Part shown: positions 1 through 11,145 of the stretch, piece by piece | How positions within the stretch are numbered: position 1 is the first letter of the stretch | Layout: each line of letters begins with the position of its first letter | Assembly (NCBI GenBank): GCA_947505245.1 | Contig: CANNIZ010000031.1 | Location: 1 to 49,713 of the forward strand | DNA: 49,713 nt | Source: Pseudomonadota bacterium | GTDB lineage: Bacteria > Myxococcota_A > UBA796 > GCA-2862545 | Direction: 5' to 3' | The notes under the pieces: generated by a model | The model's input: only the letters and a program-made list of their open reading frames with translations | Databases searched by the model: none | Told to the model about the DNA's origin: nothing | Position numbers and translations under genes: made by a program

Positions 1-270
1 CATCAGGCTCTTGACGACCCGCACGATCTCGACCTGGTCGTCCAAATCCACCCGCCCGTACCGGTAGCGCGGCGTGGGACGCGTTCACCGTTCGTGGGAC
101 GGAGGGGCCTCCCAGCGGGGTGGGTGGCCGGGATGGGACACGAGGTCGGCGCGAGGCTTACCGCGAGCGAGGGCTTCGACCTCACGCTGGTCGCAGCGCC
201 CGAGTTGATCACGTTCGGCGTGCCGGGGATCGGGCTCGCCGTGCGCCTCGGGGCGTCGTTCGCGCTGTAG
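1..270 (+). CDS. C-terminal fragment of a possible outer-membrane protein
   Basis: A frame is open from the first base of the window to a TAG at 268-270, so this would be the last 89 residues of a protein that begins upstream. The final 45 residues alternate hydrophobic and polar positions and end LAVRLGASFAL, which looks like the last strands of an outer-membrane beta-barrel. The preceding part is richer in Arg and Pro and less convincing. The gene would converge on the lipoprotein gene ending at 276, leaving 5 bases. The assignment rests on the strand pattern only; no family was recognised, and a chance open frame in GC-rich DNA cannot be excluded. Confidence 0.45.
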   Translation, partial: HQALDDPHDLDLVVQIHPPVPVARRGTRSPFVGRRGLPAGWVAGMGHEVGARLTASEGFDLTLVAAPELITFGVPGIGLAVRLGASFAL

Positions 271-275
271 CCGTT

Positions 276-1787
276 TCAGTCCTTGACCTCTCTCACGTCG
301 ACGGAGCCTCCGTCGCTGATCAACATGTGGTCGAGTGCCTTGCGAACGTCATCGCAGTTCGTACAGCGAATTCGAGCAGCGATCGAAGCTGCATTGCCGT
401 TCTTGTCGATGGCCGCGCGAAGGACGAAGCTCGTGTCGGACTCCGGCACGACCTGGCGGTTGGTGCGGAGGAGCGCGTCGTACTCGATCAGCAGGCGCTC
501 GTGCGACAGCTCCCATACGTCGACTTTGAGCGTGAATCGGCCTGCGACTCGGTGTCCGGGCACCGAGTCGAACTCGATCGGGAGGTCCACGTCGATCACG
601 ACGTCGTCCACGAGCAGCTGAGCGGCGAGGCGATCGCCGTCCGACCCGAGCCGCAACACGTCGTCGAGCGCGAGCTCGTCGGGGAACACGATTCGGCCCG
701 TCGGGGTGAGCGCCGCGATCGCGTGGGTGAGGTGCAGGCGATCGGCGGGCATGCAGGGCGTGGGATCCCAGCGATCCTCACCGGGGCACACGGTGATCGG
801 CGCGTCGAGGCCGTGCACGGAGATGCGCAACGGACCGTGGAGATCGACGGTGGGATCCCCCGAGCGCGTCCCGTCGCGTGCGGCCGGGAGCAGCCGGACC
901 ACGCCGCGGGCGGGGTTCTGCAGCACCCTCAGCATCACGGTGTCGTCGGAGCGAGGCTCCCAGCGCGCGTTCACCACGGCGGCGTCCGCGGGCACCGCGA
1001 AGAACCCGTGGTCGCGGACGGCCGTGGCGGCGGACTCGCGCCATGAAGCGGGCAGGACCGAGACGCGCAGCGCGAGCAGGCGCTCGCCCGCTTGGGTGCG
1101 AAGCGGTTCGGAGGGGAGGCGGGTGGCCCAGGTCGCGAGGCGGGCCTCATCATCGGTCGCGGCGATCCGCGCGGAATCGACGGGCACGCCGTCCTCGAGT
1201 CCGCCCTCCAGATCAAGGCGCTTCACCACGTCGGCGAGCAGTTCACGGGCTTCGGGTTCGACGGTGGCGAGCCGTTCGCGCGCCTTCTTCGCGATCGAAC
1301 GGGCCCGGTCGAGCGGCAGCGCGGACGTCGCGGTGCGTTGAACGGTCAGGTCGAGCACGGCCCGCAGGCGCTCCCGGACGTGCCGATCGGCGCCGAGGTC
1401 GCTGGCAAGGGCGTGGTTCGACAGTTGATCGAGCAGCTCGCTCGCGAGCTCCCCGGCGAGCGCGTCGTCGGCGCTGGACCACAGTCGCAGGCTACACGCC
1501 TTCCACCGCGCTGGCGTGATCTCGCCGTCCACGAAGGCCTTCCCGAGCTTGTGGACGACGGCGCCGGTGACGTACTCGATCGCGGGGCCGTCGCGGCGAT
1601 GCGTGTCGCAGACGGCGGGGTCGGCCGAGGTCTGCTGAAGGTAGGCCACCAGAGCCGTTCCGGGGTGCCGCGACGCCGCGAGCTGCTCCGCCGACATCGC
1701 CGGCTTGTAGCCCACGCCGCAGGCGAGCGACGACGCGACGAGCGCTGCGAACGCTAGGGCAGGGAGCGGTTGTAGGCGTGAATCCAA
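276..1787 (-). CDS. Predicted lipoprotein of unknown function
   Basis: Product of about 503 residues, probably starting at TTG 1785-1787, with a GAGGAAG ribosome-binding site a few bases upstream. No ATG or GTG is available near the hydrophobic N-terminus. Residues 1-24 form a signal peptide ending in a lipobox-like ASSLAC, so the mature protein would be lipid-anchored at the Cys. The middle is helical and rich in Arg, Ala and Leu. The C-terminal third looks beta-rich and contains Cys pairs, including RCTNCDD near the end. No family was recognised. The start lies inside the end of the CsgG-like gene (34-bp overlap), so the two are probably translationally coupled and act in the same envelope process. 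It is the last gene of the operon that begins at 5081. Confidence 0.75.
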   Translation of the reverse strand: MDSRLQPLPALAFAALVASSLACGVGYKPAMSAEQLAASRHPGTALVAYLQQTSADPAVCDTHRRDGPAIEYVTGAVVHKLGKAFVDGEITPARWKACSLRLWSSADDALAGELASELLDQLSNHALASDLGADRHVRERLRAVLDLTVQRTATSALPLDRARSIAKKARERLATVEPEARELLADVVKRLDLEGGLEDGVPVDSARIAATDDEARLATWATRLPSEPLRTQAGERLLALRVSVLPASWRESAATAVRDHGFFAVPADAAVVNARWEPRSDDTVMLRVLQNPARGVVRLLPAARDGTRSGDPTVDLHGPLRISVHGLDAPITVCPGEDRWDPTPCMPADRLHLTHAIAALTPTGRIVFPDELALDDVLRLGSDGDRLAAQLLVDDVVIDVDLPIEFDSVPGHRVAGRFTLKVDVWELSHERLLIEYDALLRTNRQVVPESDTSFVLRAAIDKNGNAASIAARIRCTNCDDVRKALDHMLISDGGSVDVREVKD

Positions 1788-2767
1788 CGGTCCGCTTCCT
1801 CGGGGGAGTAATACGCGCCGGGGTAGCGCGCGGTCTGCATCTGCACGGCGTGGGCGCCCGAGTTGAAGATCAGGTGGAACGGCATCACGGTGATCAGCGT
1901 GCCGCCGAGCACCTGAGTCGCGGTGGGCGTGTTCGGGTCGCCGTCCCCGTTGCCGAGGTTCTGTCCCGCGACGACCAGCCCGATGCCGAGGACGCCGTAG
2001 CCGAACGTGAGCACGTCGTTGCGCACGAGGTGGCGGTGCAGCACCTTCACGTGGTCGTAGAACAGCTCGGCCGACGGGTCGTCTCCGATCCGCCGGGCGA
2101 ACTGGGGCATCGGCAGGGCCTTGCCGTCCTGCTGGTACACCATCCAGCGCTTCTTCCACTCTTCGTCGCGGGAGAAGTCGTGGTCGCTCTGGCGGTACAG
2201 TGCGAGCGGATTGTCGGTGGAGATCCGCGTCAAATCGTCTCCATAGCGAACGACCGCGGCCCACTCGCGCTGCTCCACCGACGACATGCGCGCGCGCTGG
2301 GCGGGGTCGATCTGCACCTTGACCGCGGCGAGGATGTCCTCGGAGAGCTCGTCGACGAGCACGAAGAACCGCTCGCCGCGCTCGCCGACCTCGCCGACGA
2401 CGTCCTTGGACGCGACCACCTCGCCGGTGTTCGTGTCTACGACGCGCACGGTGACGGAGATCGTGGGCAACTGCACGGAGAACAGCTCGCCGACGACGAG
2501 GTACTGCGCGCCCAGCAGGCGTCCCGTGCGTGCGGCGGTCTCGGGTTCCGTCAGCTTCGACACGGTGAGTCGCTGCTCGTCGAGCAGGGCTTCGAGCGTG
2601 TCGCGCTCGATCACGCGCACGGCGCCGCTCTCCGCGAACCTCGACGCGAGCATGCCGGCCACGCCGGCGCCCGCACCGTCCAACGCTGGATCGCCCGTGC
2701 GGTTGGCGAGGTCGGTGATGGCGATGGTGGGGGCTGCCCAGGCGGACGCGATCAGGGCGACGAACAT
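1754..2767 (-). CDS. CsgG-like secreted protein
   Basis: 337 residues. A short signal peptide (about residues 1-11, MFVALIASAWA) precedes a CsgG/TolB-type N-terminal domain: TIAITDLANRTGD (about 14-26), VRVIERDTLEALLDEQRL (about 50-67), and a beta segment carrying VVDTNTGEVVAS (about 109-120). These are hallmarks of the CsgG family, whose founder forms the curli secretion pore; many relatives are periplasmic and only share the fold. Two hydrophobic stretches near residues 252-268 and 286-302 could be membrane segments and are not typical of curli CsgG. No curli subunit genes are nearby. It sits 33 bp downstream of the sigma-54 activator and overlaps the lipoprotein gene. Family membership is fairly sure; the role is unknown. 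Confidence 0.8.
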   Translation of the reverse strand: MFVALIASAWAAPTIAITDLANRTGDPALDGAGAGVAGMLASRFAESGAVRVIERDTLEALLDEQRLTVSKLTEPETAARTGRLLGAQYLVVGELFSVQLPTISVTVRVVDTNTGEVVASKDVVGEVGERGERFFVLVDELSEDILAAVKVQIDPAQRARMSSVEQREWAAVVRYGDDLTRISTDNPLALYRQSDHDFSRDEEWKKRWMVYQQDGKALPMPQFARRIGDDPSAELFYDHVKVLHRHLVRNDVLTFGYGVLGIGLVVAGQNLGNGDGDPNTPTATQVLGGTLITVMPFHLIFNSGAHAVQMQTARYPGAYYSPEEADRWIHAYNRSLP

Positions 2768-2800
2768 GGCGCGAGTGTGCCACGGGGCAAAGCCGACAGG

Positions 2801-4262
<1,462 letters not shown>

Positions 4263-4270
<8 letters not shown>

Positions 4271-5081
4271 CTACCGAGAGCCCTTCCCGGGCCGCGAAGG
4301 CGTGCGGGAGGATGGCGCGGGCCTGGGCCTCGATTTCGGCCACACCGAGGTCGTCGCGTAGCGGATCGTGGTGGTACAGCGCGAGGCGCCCGACACCCGC
4401 GCGGCGTCCGACCTCGACCGCGTCGTTCCAGGCGGAGTGGCCCCAACCGCGGCGGGACGGGCCCTTCTCGCCCCGGTACTCGGGGACCGTGTACTGCGCG
4501 TCGTGAATCAGCAGGTCGGCGCCGTCAGAGAGCTCGACAAGACGCTCGTCCAGCTTGTCGCCGTGCTCCACGTCGGTGGCAAACACCACGCTGCGGCCTC
4601 CCGACTCGATGCGGTAGGCGAGCACCCCGTCGGGGTGGTTCAGGTCCTTCGGCGTGACCGTGAACGGCCCGACCTGGAACGGAGAGTCGCGTTCGATCTC
4701 GCGGAACGCGAGCTTGGCGCGCAACATGTCGAGCGTGATGGGGAACGTCGGCGGGCGCATCTGCGTTGCCAGCGCGTCGCGCAGCGAGCCCGAGTCGCGC
4801 CGGGTGCCGATGAACGTGAGCTTCACGTTCGGGTTGAATGCCGGAGTAAAGAACGGCACGCCCTGGATGTGGTCCCAGTGGACATGGGTGAACAGCAGGT
4901 TCGCCTCGATGGGGACGAAGCCGATCGAGTCTCCGAGCCCGCGCAGGCCAGTGCCGCCGTCCAGGATGAGGCGCGCCCCTTCGTGCAGGATCTCGACGCA
5001 CGGCGTGTTCCCGCCGGTCGCGGTGTACTTGTTGCCAGACACCGCGATGCTGCCTCGCACGCCCCAGAAGCGGACTTCCAT
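4263..5081 (-). CDS. MBL-fold metallo-hydrolase
   Basis: 272 residues from ATG 5079-5081. This start is chosen because AAGGAGG lies 4-5 bases upstream and the protein then begins [16 protein letters not shown], the usual N-terminus of this subfamily; an in-frame ATG at 5129 would add 16 unlikely residues. The metal-binding set is complete: HVHWDH (66-71), the His of NHP (149), Asp of FATD (170), and HD of LIHDAQYT plus YHHDP toward the C-terminus. Relatives include phosphodiesterase-like and RNase Z-like hydrolases, often found beside signalling proteins in deltaproteobacteria. The substrate is unknown; a cyclic-nucleotide phosphodiesterase is one possibility. First gene of the four-gene operon, 8-bp overlap with the sigma-54 activator. 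Confidence 0.9.
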
Positions 5082-5135
5082 GGTGGCCTCCTTAGGTTTC
5101 GCTTGGGTCTTCTGCAGGGGGTGTGCCATCGACGG

Positions 5136-5229
5136 TGATCATGGAAGTTCCTTGATCATTGCCAGCGGTGACACGCGTGTCATGCCGAACTGGTCCAGGA
5201 TGGTACACCATCTGATCCGAAATGGATCA
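5136..5229. promoter_or_regulatory. Cluster of four inverted repeats upstream of the MBL/sigma-54 operon
   Basis: Four inverted repeats lie within 94 bp. (1) 5136-5158: TGATCATGGAA and TTCCTTGATCA around one base, 10 of 11 positions pairing. (2) 5169-5182: perfect 14-bp palindrome TGACACGCGTGTCA. (3) 5199-5212: GATGGT and ACCATC around two bases. (4) 5213-5229: TGATCC and GGATCA around five bases. They lie between the operon start (5081) and the repeat cluster at 5237. They may be binding sites for dimeric regulators, or a folded element belonging to the adjacent mobile-like repeats. No regulator can be assigned from the sequence. Confidence 0.55.
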
Positions 5230-5236
5230 CCGACAT

Positions 5237-5258
5237 GGGGTCAGGAATTGATGATTGC
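5237..5258 (+). repeat. Left inverted copy of the GGGGTCAGGAATTGA repeat
   Basis: 22 bp matching the reverse complement of the right-hand copies at 21 of 22 positions; the single difference is in the ATGATTGC part. It defines the left edge of the candidate element. Confidence 0.85.
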
Positions 5259-5356
5259 ACATTTCCATCGAGACCACACTCCGCCGAAAGCATGGCGGCC
5301 AGGCCGAACAGAGCGGCACTCGCGAGCTGTTCGCCGACGCGAGTGTCCCGCGCCAA

Positions 5357-5386
5357 CGAAATCAGCAATCGTCAATTCCTGACCCC
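5357..5386 (-). repeat. Right repeat, first direct copy
   Basis: 30-bp unit starting CGAAATCAGCAATC and ending TTCCTGACCCC. It is identical to the copy beginning at 5395, with a period of 38 bp and an 8-bp spacer GACTTGAG. Confidence 0.9.
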
Positions 5387-5394
5387 GACTTGAG

Positions 5395-5424
5395 CGAAAT
5401 CAGCAATCGTCAATTCCTGACCCC
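5395..5424 (-). repeat. Right repeat, second direct copy
   Basis: Exact second copy of the 30-bp unit, ending 8 bp before the carB stop codon at 5433. The tandem arrangement suggests a duplicated element end or a second insertion beside the first. Confidence 0.9.
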
Positions 5425-5432
5425 TAATTGGA

Positions 5433-8605
<3,173 letters not shown>

Positions 8606-8609
<4 letters not shown>

Positions 8610-9409
8610 GGCGACTCCGTCAGGCCACGAGGCCCGTCCTGTAGGTTCTGTTCGCGCTCGACGATTCGTTGGGCCGCACCGAGCGCGGCGGGGTCACACG
8701 GCGTTGAAGCGCAGCGGTCGGCGAGCGCCTGGGCCACGGCGGGGGCGGCTTCGGCATGGTGGATCGAGGGCATGTCCGTGATGGCGGCGCCTGGGACGAG
8801 CAACGCGTCGACGGCGGCGTTCGCGAACGCGTCGCGATGCCGCGAGTCCGTCTGGTAGCGCACCTTCAGGTCGGGGTTCCACGCGCCGCCGCCGGGGCGG
8901 AGATCGACCGTGACGACGCACAACGCGCTGGCCTTCAAGTCCCCCGCGTCATCGAGCAGCCGGCACCACCGCTGGTCCTGCGCCTGACGAGCCACCGCCA
9001 TCGCGTCGAACTTCACGTCGGGACAGGACGTCCCCGTCACCTCGTCCAGCGGCATCGCGATCGTGCCGCCGCCGATCCGCCACGCGCCGAACCAGCGTTC
9101 CTGCGCGCTGAACACGATCCCGTGCGGGACCGGGCAGGCGACGAACGGCAGCGCGGCGAGGTCGGTCGGCCGTGCCGTCATGTCTTCCGACGCTGTGAGC
9201 GGCGGGAGCGCGTACACCACCCAGGGCGCGTCCACCTGTACGCGCAGCGTCCAGCGCCGTCGTGCGTCGGGGTCGAAGCCGGCCGTGACGTCGTCTTCGA
9301 CGAGCGCGGTGACATACACCTTGTCGCCGTCGATCTCGCCACGCCAAAGCTCGCGCCGGATCTCGGGCGCGGGGCCGGCGATGCACGCGACCAGCAGGGA
9401 GATGATCAC
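8606..9409 (-). CDS. Unknown exported protein encoded between carA and carB
   Basis: About 267 residues from GTG 9407-9409, which overlaps the carA stop by 4 bases (GTGA); its own stop overlaps the carB start by 4 bases (ATGA). The N-terminus [16 protein letters not shown] is hydrophobic and contains a lipobox-like LVAC, so it may be a lipoprotein, although the usual positive charges before the core are missing with this start. The mature part is mixed alpha/beta with several scattered Cys (for example [28 protein letters not shown]), suggesting disulfides outside the cytoplasm. No family was recognised. The context forces co-translation with carbamoyl-phosphate synthase, but nothing in the protein suggests a role in that enzyme. 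Confidence 0.8.
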
Positions 9410-10500
9410 GGCTGCGGATGTCCGGTCTTCACGAAGCGAACGAACTGCTCGACGAGGATGTTCCGGCTGTCGTGCGGACCGGGGCACGACTCGGGGTGGT
9501 ACTGTACGGCGTAGACGCGCTTCTCGCGGTGCAGGAACCCGCTCACCGTCAGGTCGTTCAGGTGCGTGTGGCTCACGATCGCACCGGTGGCGAGCAGGCT
9601 CTCGCGTTCGACGGCGAAGCCGTGGTTCTGCGACGTGATTTCGACCTTGCCGGTCAGCTCGTCCCGCACGGGCTGATTGGCGCCGCGGTGGCCGAATTTG
9701 AGCTTGTACGTGGTGGCGCCCAACGCGAGCGCCAACAGCTGGTGGCCGAGGCAAATGCCGACGAGCGGCTTCTTTCCGACGAGCAGCTTCAGGTTCGCGA
9801 TCGCGTCCGGGAGCGCGGCTGGATCACCGGGGCCGTTGCCGACCAGCACCGCGTCGACGTCGTGGGACCACGCGGCGGCCGAGTCCGAGATCGGGTGGAC
9901 GCGCACGTAGCAGCCGGCCTCGGCGAGCAGCCGCAGGATGTTGGCCTTCACGCCGCCGTCGATGACGGAGATCCGCAGGGTGGGCGCCGGCGGATCCGCG
10001 TACACATAGGCTTCCTTGCAGGCGACCTCGACGGCGAGCGCGCGGCCGTCCATGCCGGGCCAGGCGTCGATCCGCTTCTGGAGCTGTTCGATGGGGGTGC
10101 CGTCGGTGGAGATCGCGCACTTCATCGCGCCGCGGCTGCGCAGATGGCGAACGAGCGCGCGTGTGTCGACACCTTGCAGGCCGGGGACCCCGTGTTTGAC
10201 GAGGTACTGGTGCAGGCCACCCTGGCTTCGCCACGACGACGGCGCGCGGGTGAGGGAGCGGACGATGAAGCCGGCGACGGCGACGCGCTTGCTCTCGGGA
10301 TCCTCGTCGTTCACGCCGGTATTACCGATGTGAGACGCGGTCATGCATACGACCTGTTCGGTGTAGCTGAGGTCGGTAAGGACCTCCTGATACCCGCTCA
10401 TCGCCGTGTTGAACACGGCCTCTCCGACGCGCGTCGTGGTGGCGCCGAACGCCTCTCCAACGAACTGCCGTCCGTCTTGCAGCAGCAGGATCCCGCCCAT
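9406..10500 (-). CDS. carA: Carbamoyl-phosphate synthase small subunit (glutaminase)
   Basis: 364 residues, normal length. It hydrolyses glutamine and channels ammonia to CarB. The N-terminal CPSase small-chain domain includes FNTAMSGYQEVLTDLSY (about 30-46) and GVDTRALVRHLR. The class I glutamine amidotransferase domain carries GNGPGDP (221-227), the nucleophile Cys250 in GICLGHQ and the His335/Glu337 pair in YHPE. The ATG start has CGGAGG about 5 bases upstream. It leads the carA-unknown-carB operon and diverges from the gene at 10573 across 72 bp. Confidence 0.99.
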   Translation of the reverse strand: MGGILLLQDGRQFVGEAFGATTTRVGEAVFNTAMSGYQEVLTDLSYTEQVVCMTASHIGNTGVNDEDPESKRVAVAGFIVRSLTRAPSSWRSQGGLHQYLVKHGVPGLQGVDTRALVRHLRSRGAMKCAISTDGTPIEQLQKRIDAWPGMDGRALAVEVACKEAYVYADPPAPTLRISVIDGGVKANILRLLAEAGCYVRVHPISDSAAAWSHDVDAVLVGNGPGDPAALPDAIANLKLLVGKKPLVGICLGHQLLALALGATTYKLKFGHRGANQPVRDELTGKVEITSQNHGFAVERESLLATGAIVSHTHLNDLTVSGFLHREKRVYAVQYHPESCPGPHDSRNILVEQFVRFVKTGHPQP

Positions 10501-10572
10501 GGCGCCTCCGGGCCGCTGCTTAACCTCACACGTGGCGGGCGTGTGTTAGGTCGTGTTCGCAAAGGGGTACCC
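10501..10572. promoter_or_regulatory. Divergent promoter region, carA versus acidic protein gene
   Basis: 72 bp between two divergent starts. It holds an inverted repeat CACACG/CGTGTG (10527-10532 and 10540-10545, 7-base loop), which could bind a regulator of both sides. A TAACCT hexamer at 10521-10526 could be a -10 element for the rightward gene. No long leader that could form a pyrimidine attenuator is present in front of carA. Confidence 0.4.
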
Positions 10573-11145
10573 ATGACCGATACCGTCACCGTCGCAGGCA
10601 GCGTCCTCACCGTCTCGAACCACCGCACCTACGCCGCAGGTTCCACGATCGTGGTGGCGGAGGCCGGCACGATTCTCGGCTATCCACTGCCGCCCAAATC
10701 CGTGGTTCACATGGACCCCACCGGCGCCGTCGTCGAAGCCGAGCTCAAGGCGGCGGTCAAGATCGGCGTGATCGGTCTGAAGAAGGGAGCCACGATCGCG
10801 AAGGAACGCGGCGAGTACATCGCGCGCGGCATGCTCGCGGCGAAGGTCGTCCATGCAGGCTTGACGCTCGCGGGTGGCGATCCTGTCCGCGTCCGGGCGG
10901 ACGGCACGATCGCGACGGCGTTCCCGTCCAAGGCCACGAAGTTTGGCGGCGAGACGTATCCCGAGTCGACCGAATTCCGATGGACGGGCTCGACGTGGTC
11001 GGCGGTGGCCGAAGACACCACCTGGGTTCCGCCGGCGGACGAGCCGGAAGAAGACGGTGACGACGAAGACGTCGCCGTGGACGAAGATCTCGACGACGAA
11101 GAAGACGATGACGCCGCGGACGAGGATGCCGACGACGAAGAGTAA
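10573..11145 (+). CDS. Protein with a highly acidic C-terminal tail, unknown function
   Basis: 190 residues from ATG 10573, with AAAGGGG upstream. No signal peptide is seen. Residues about 1-150 are rich in Val, Gly, Ala and Thr with a turn-strand rhythm (YAAGSTIVVAEAGTILGYPL, IGVIGLKKGATI), suggesting a small beta-rich fold. Residues about 154-190 are almost only Asp and Glu, coded by repetitive GAC/GAA/GAT triplets (about 11037-11142). The family was not recognised. The stop lies 20 bp inside the ferritin-like/ATP-grasp gene, so the two are very likely made together. The tail could bind metals, mimic nucleic acid, or serve as substrate for the downstream ligase; these are guesses. Confidence 0.85.
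   Translation: MTDTVTVAGSVLTVSNHRTYAAGSTIVVAEAGTILGYPLPPKSVVHMDPTGAVVEAELKAAVKIGVIGLKKGATIAKERGEYIARGMLAAKVVHAGLTLAGGDPVRVRADGTIATAFPSKATKFGGETYPESTEFRWTGSTWSAVAEDTTWVPPADEPEEDGDDEDVAVDEDLDDEEDDDAADEDADDEE

Larger units (their letters stand above)
5237..5424. mobile_element. Remnant of a small repeat-bounded element (REP/RAYT- or MITE-like)
   Basis: A 188-bp segment is bounded by related repeats: GGGGTCAGGAATTGATGATT at the left and two inverted copies of the same core at the right. The interior (about 5259-5356) shows no clear gene. Short open frames enter the repeats and end in residues such as SSIPDP, reminiscent of transposase tails that read into their own terminal repeat, but no transposase catalytic motif is present. 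The TCAGGAATTGA/TCAATTCCTGA style of terminus resembles dispersed repeats linked to IS200-like REP-associated transposases; that link is from memory of the repeat style. With 5082-5236, this accounts for the 351-bp gap before carB. Confidence 0.5.

Noticed and set aside
1754..2767. Curli biogenesis locus
   Set aside because: Only a CsgG-like domain protein is present; no csgA/B/E/F-type genes are nearby.
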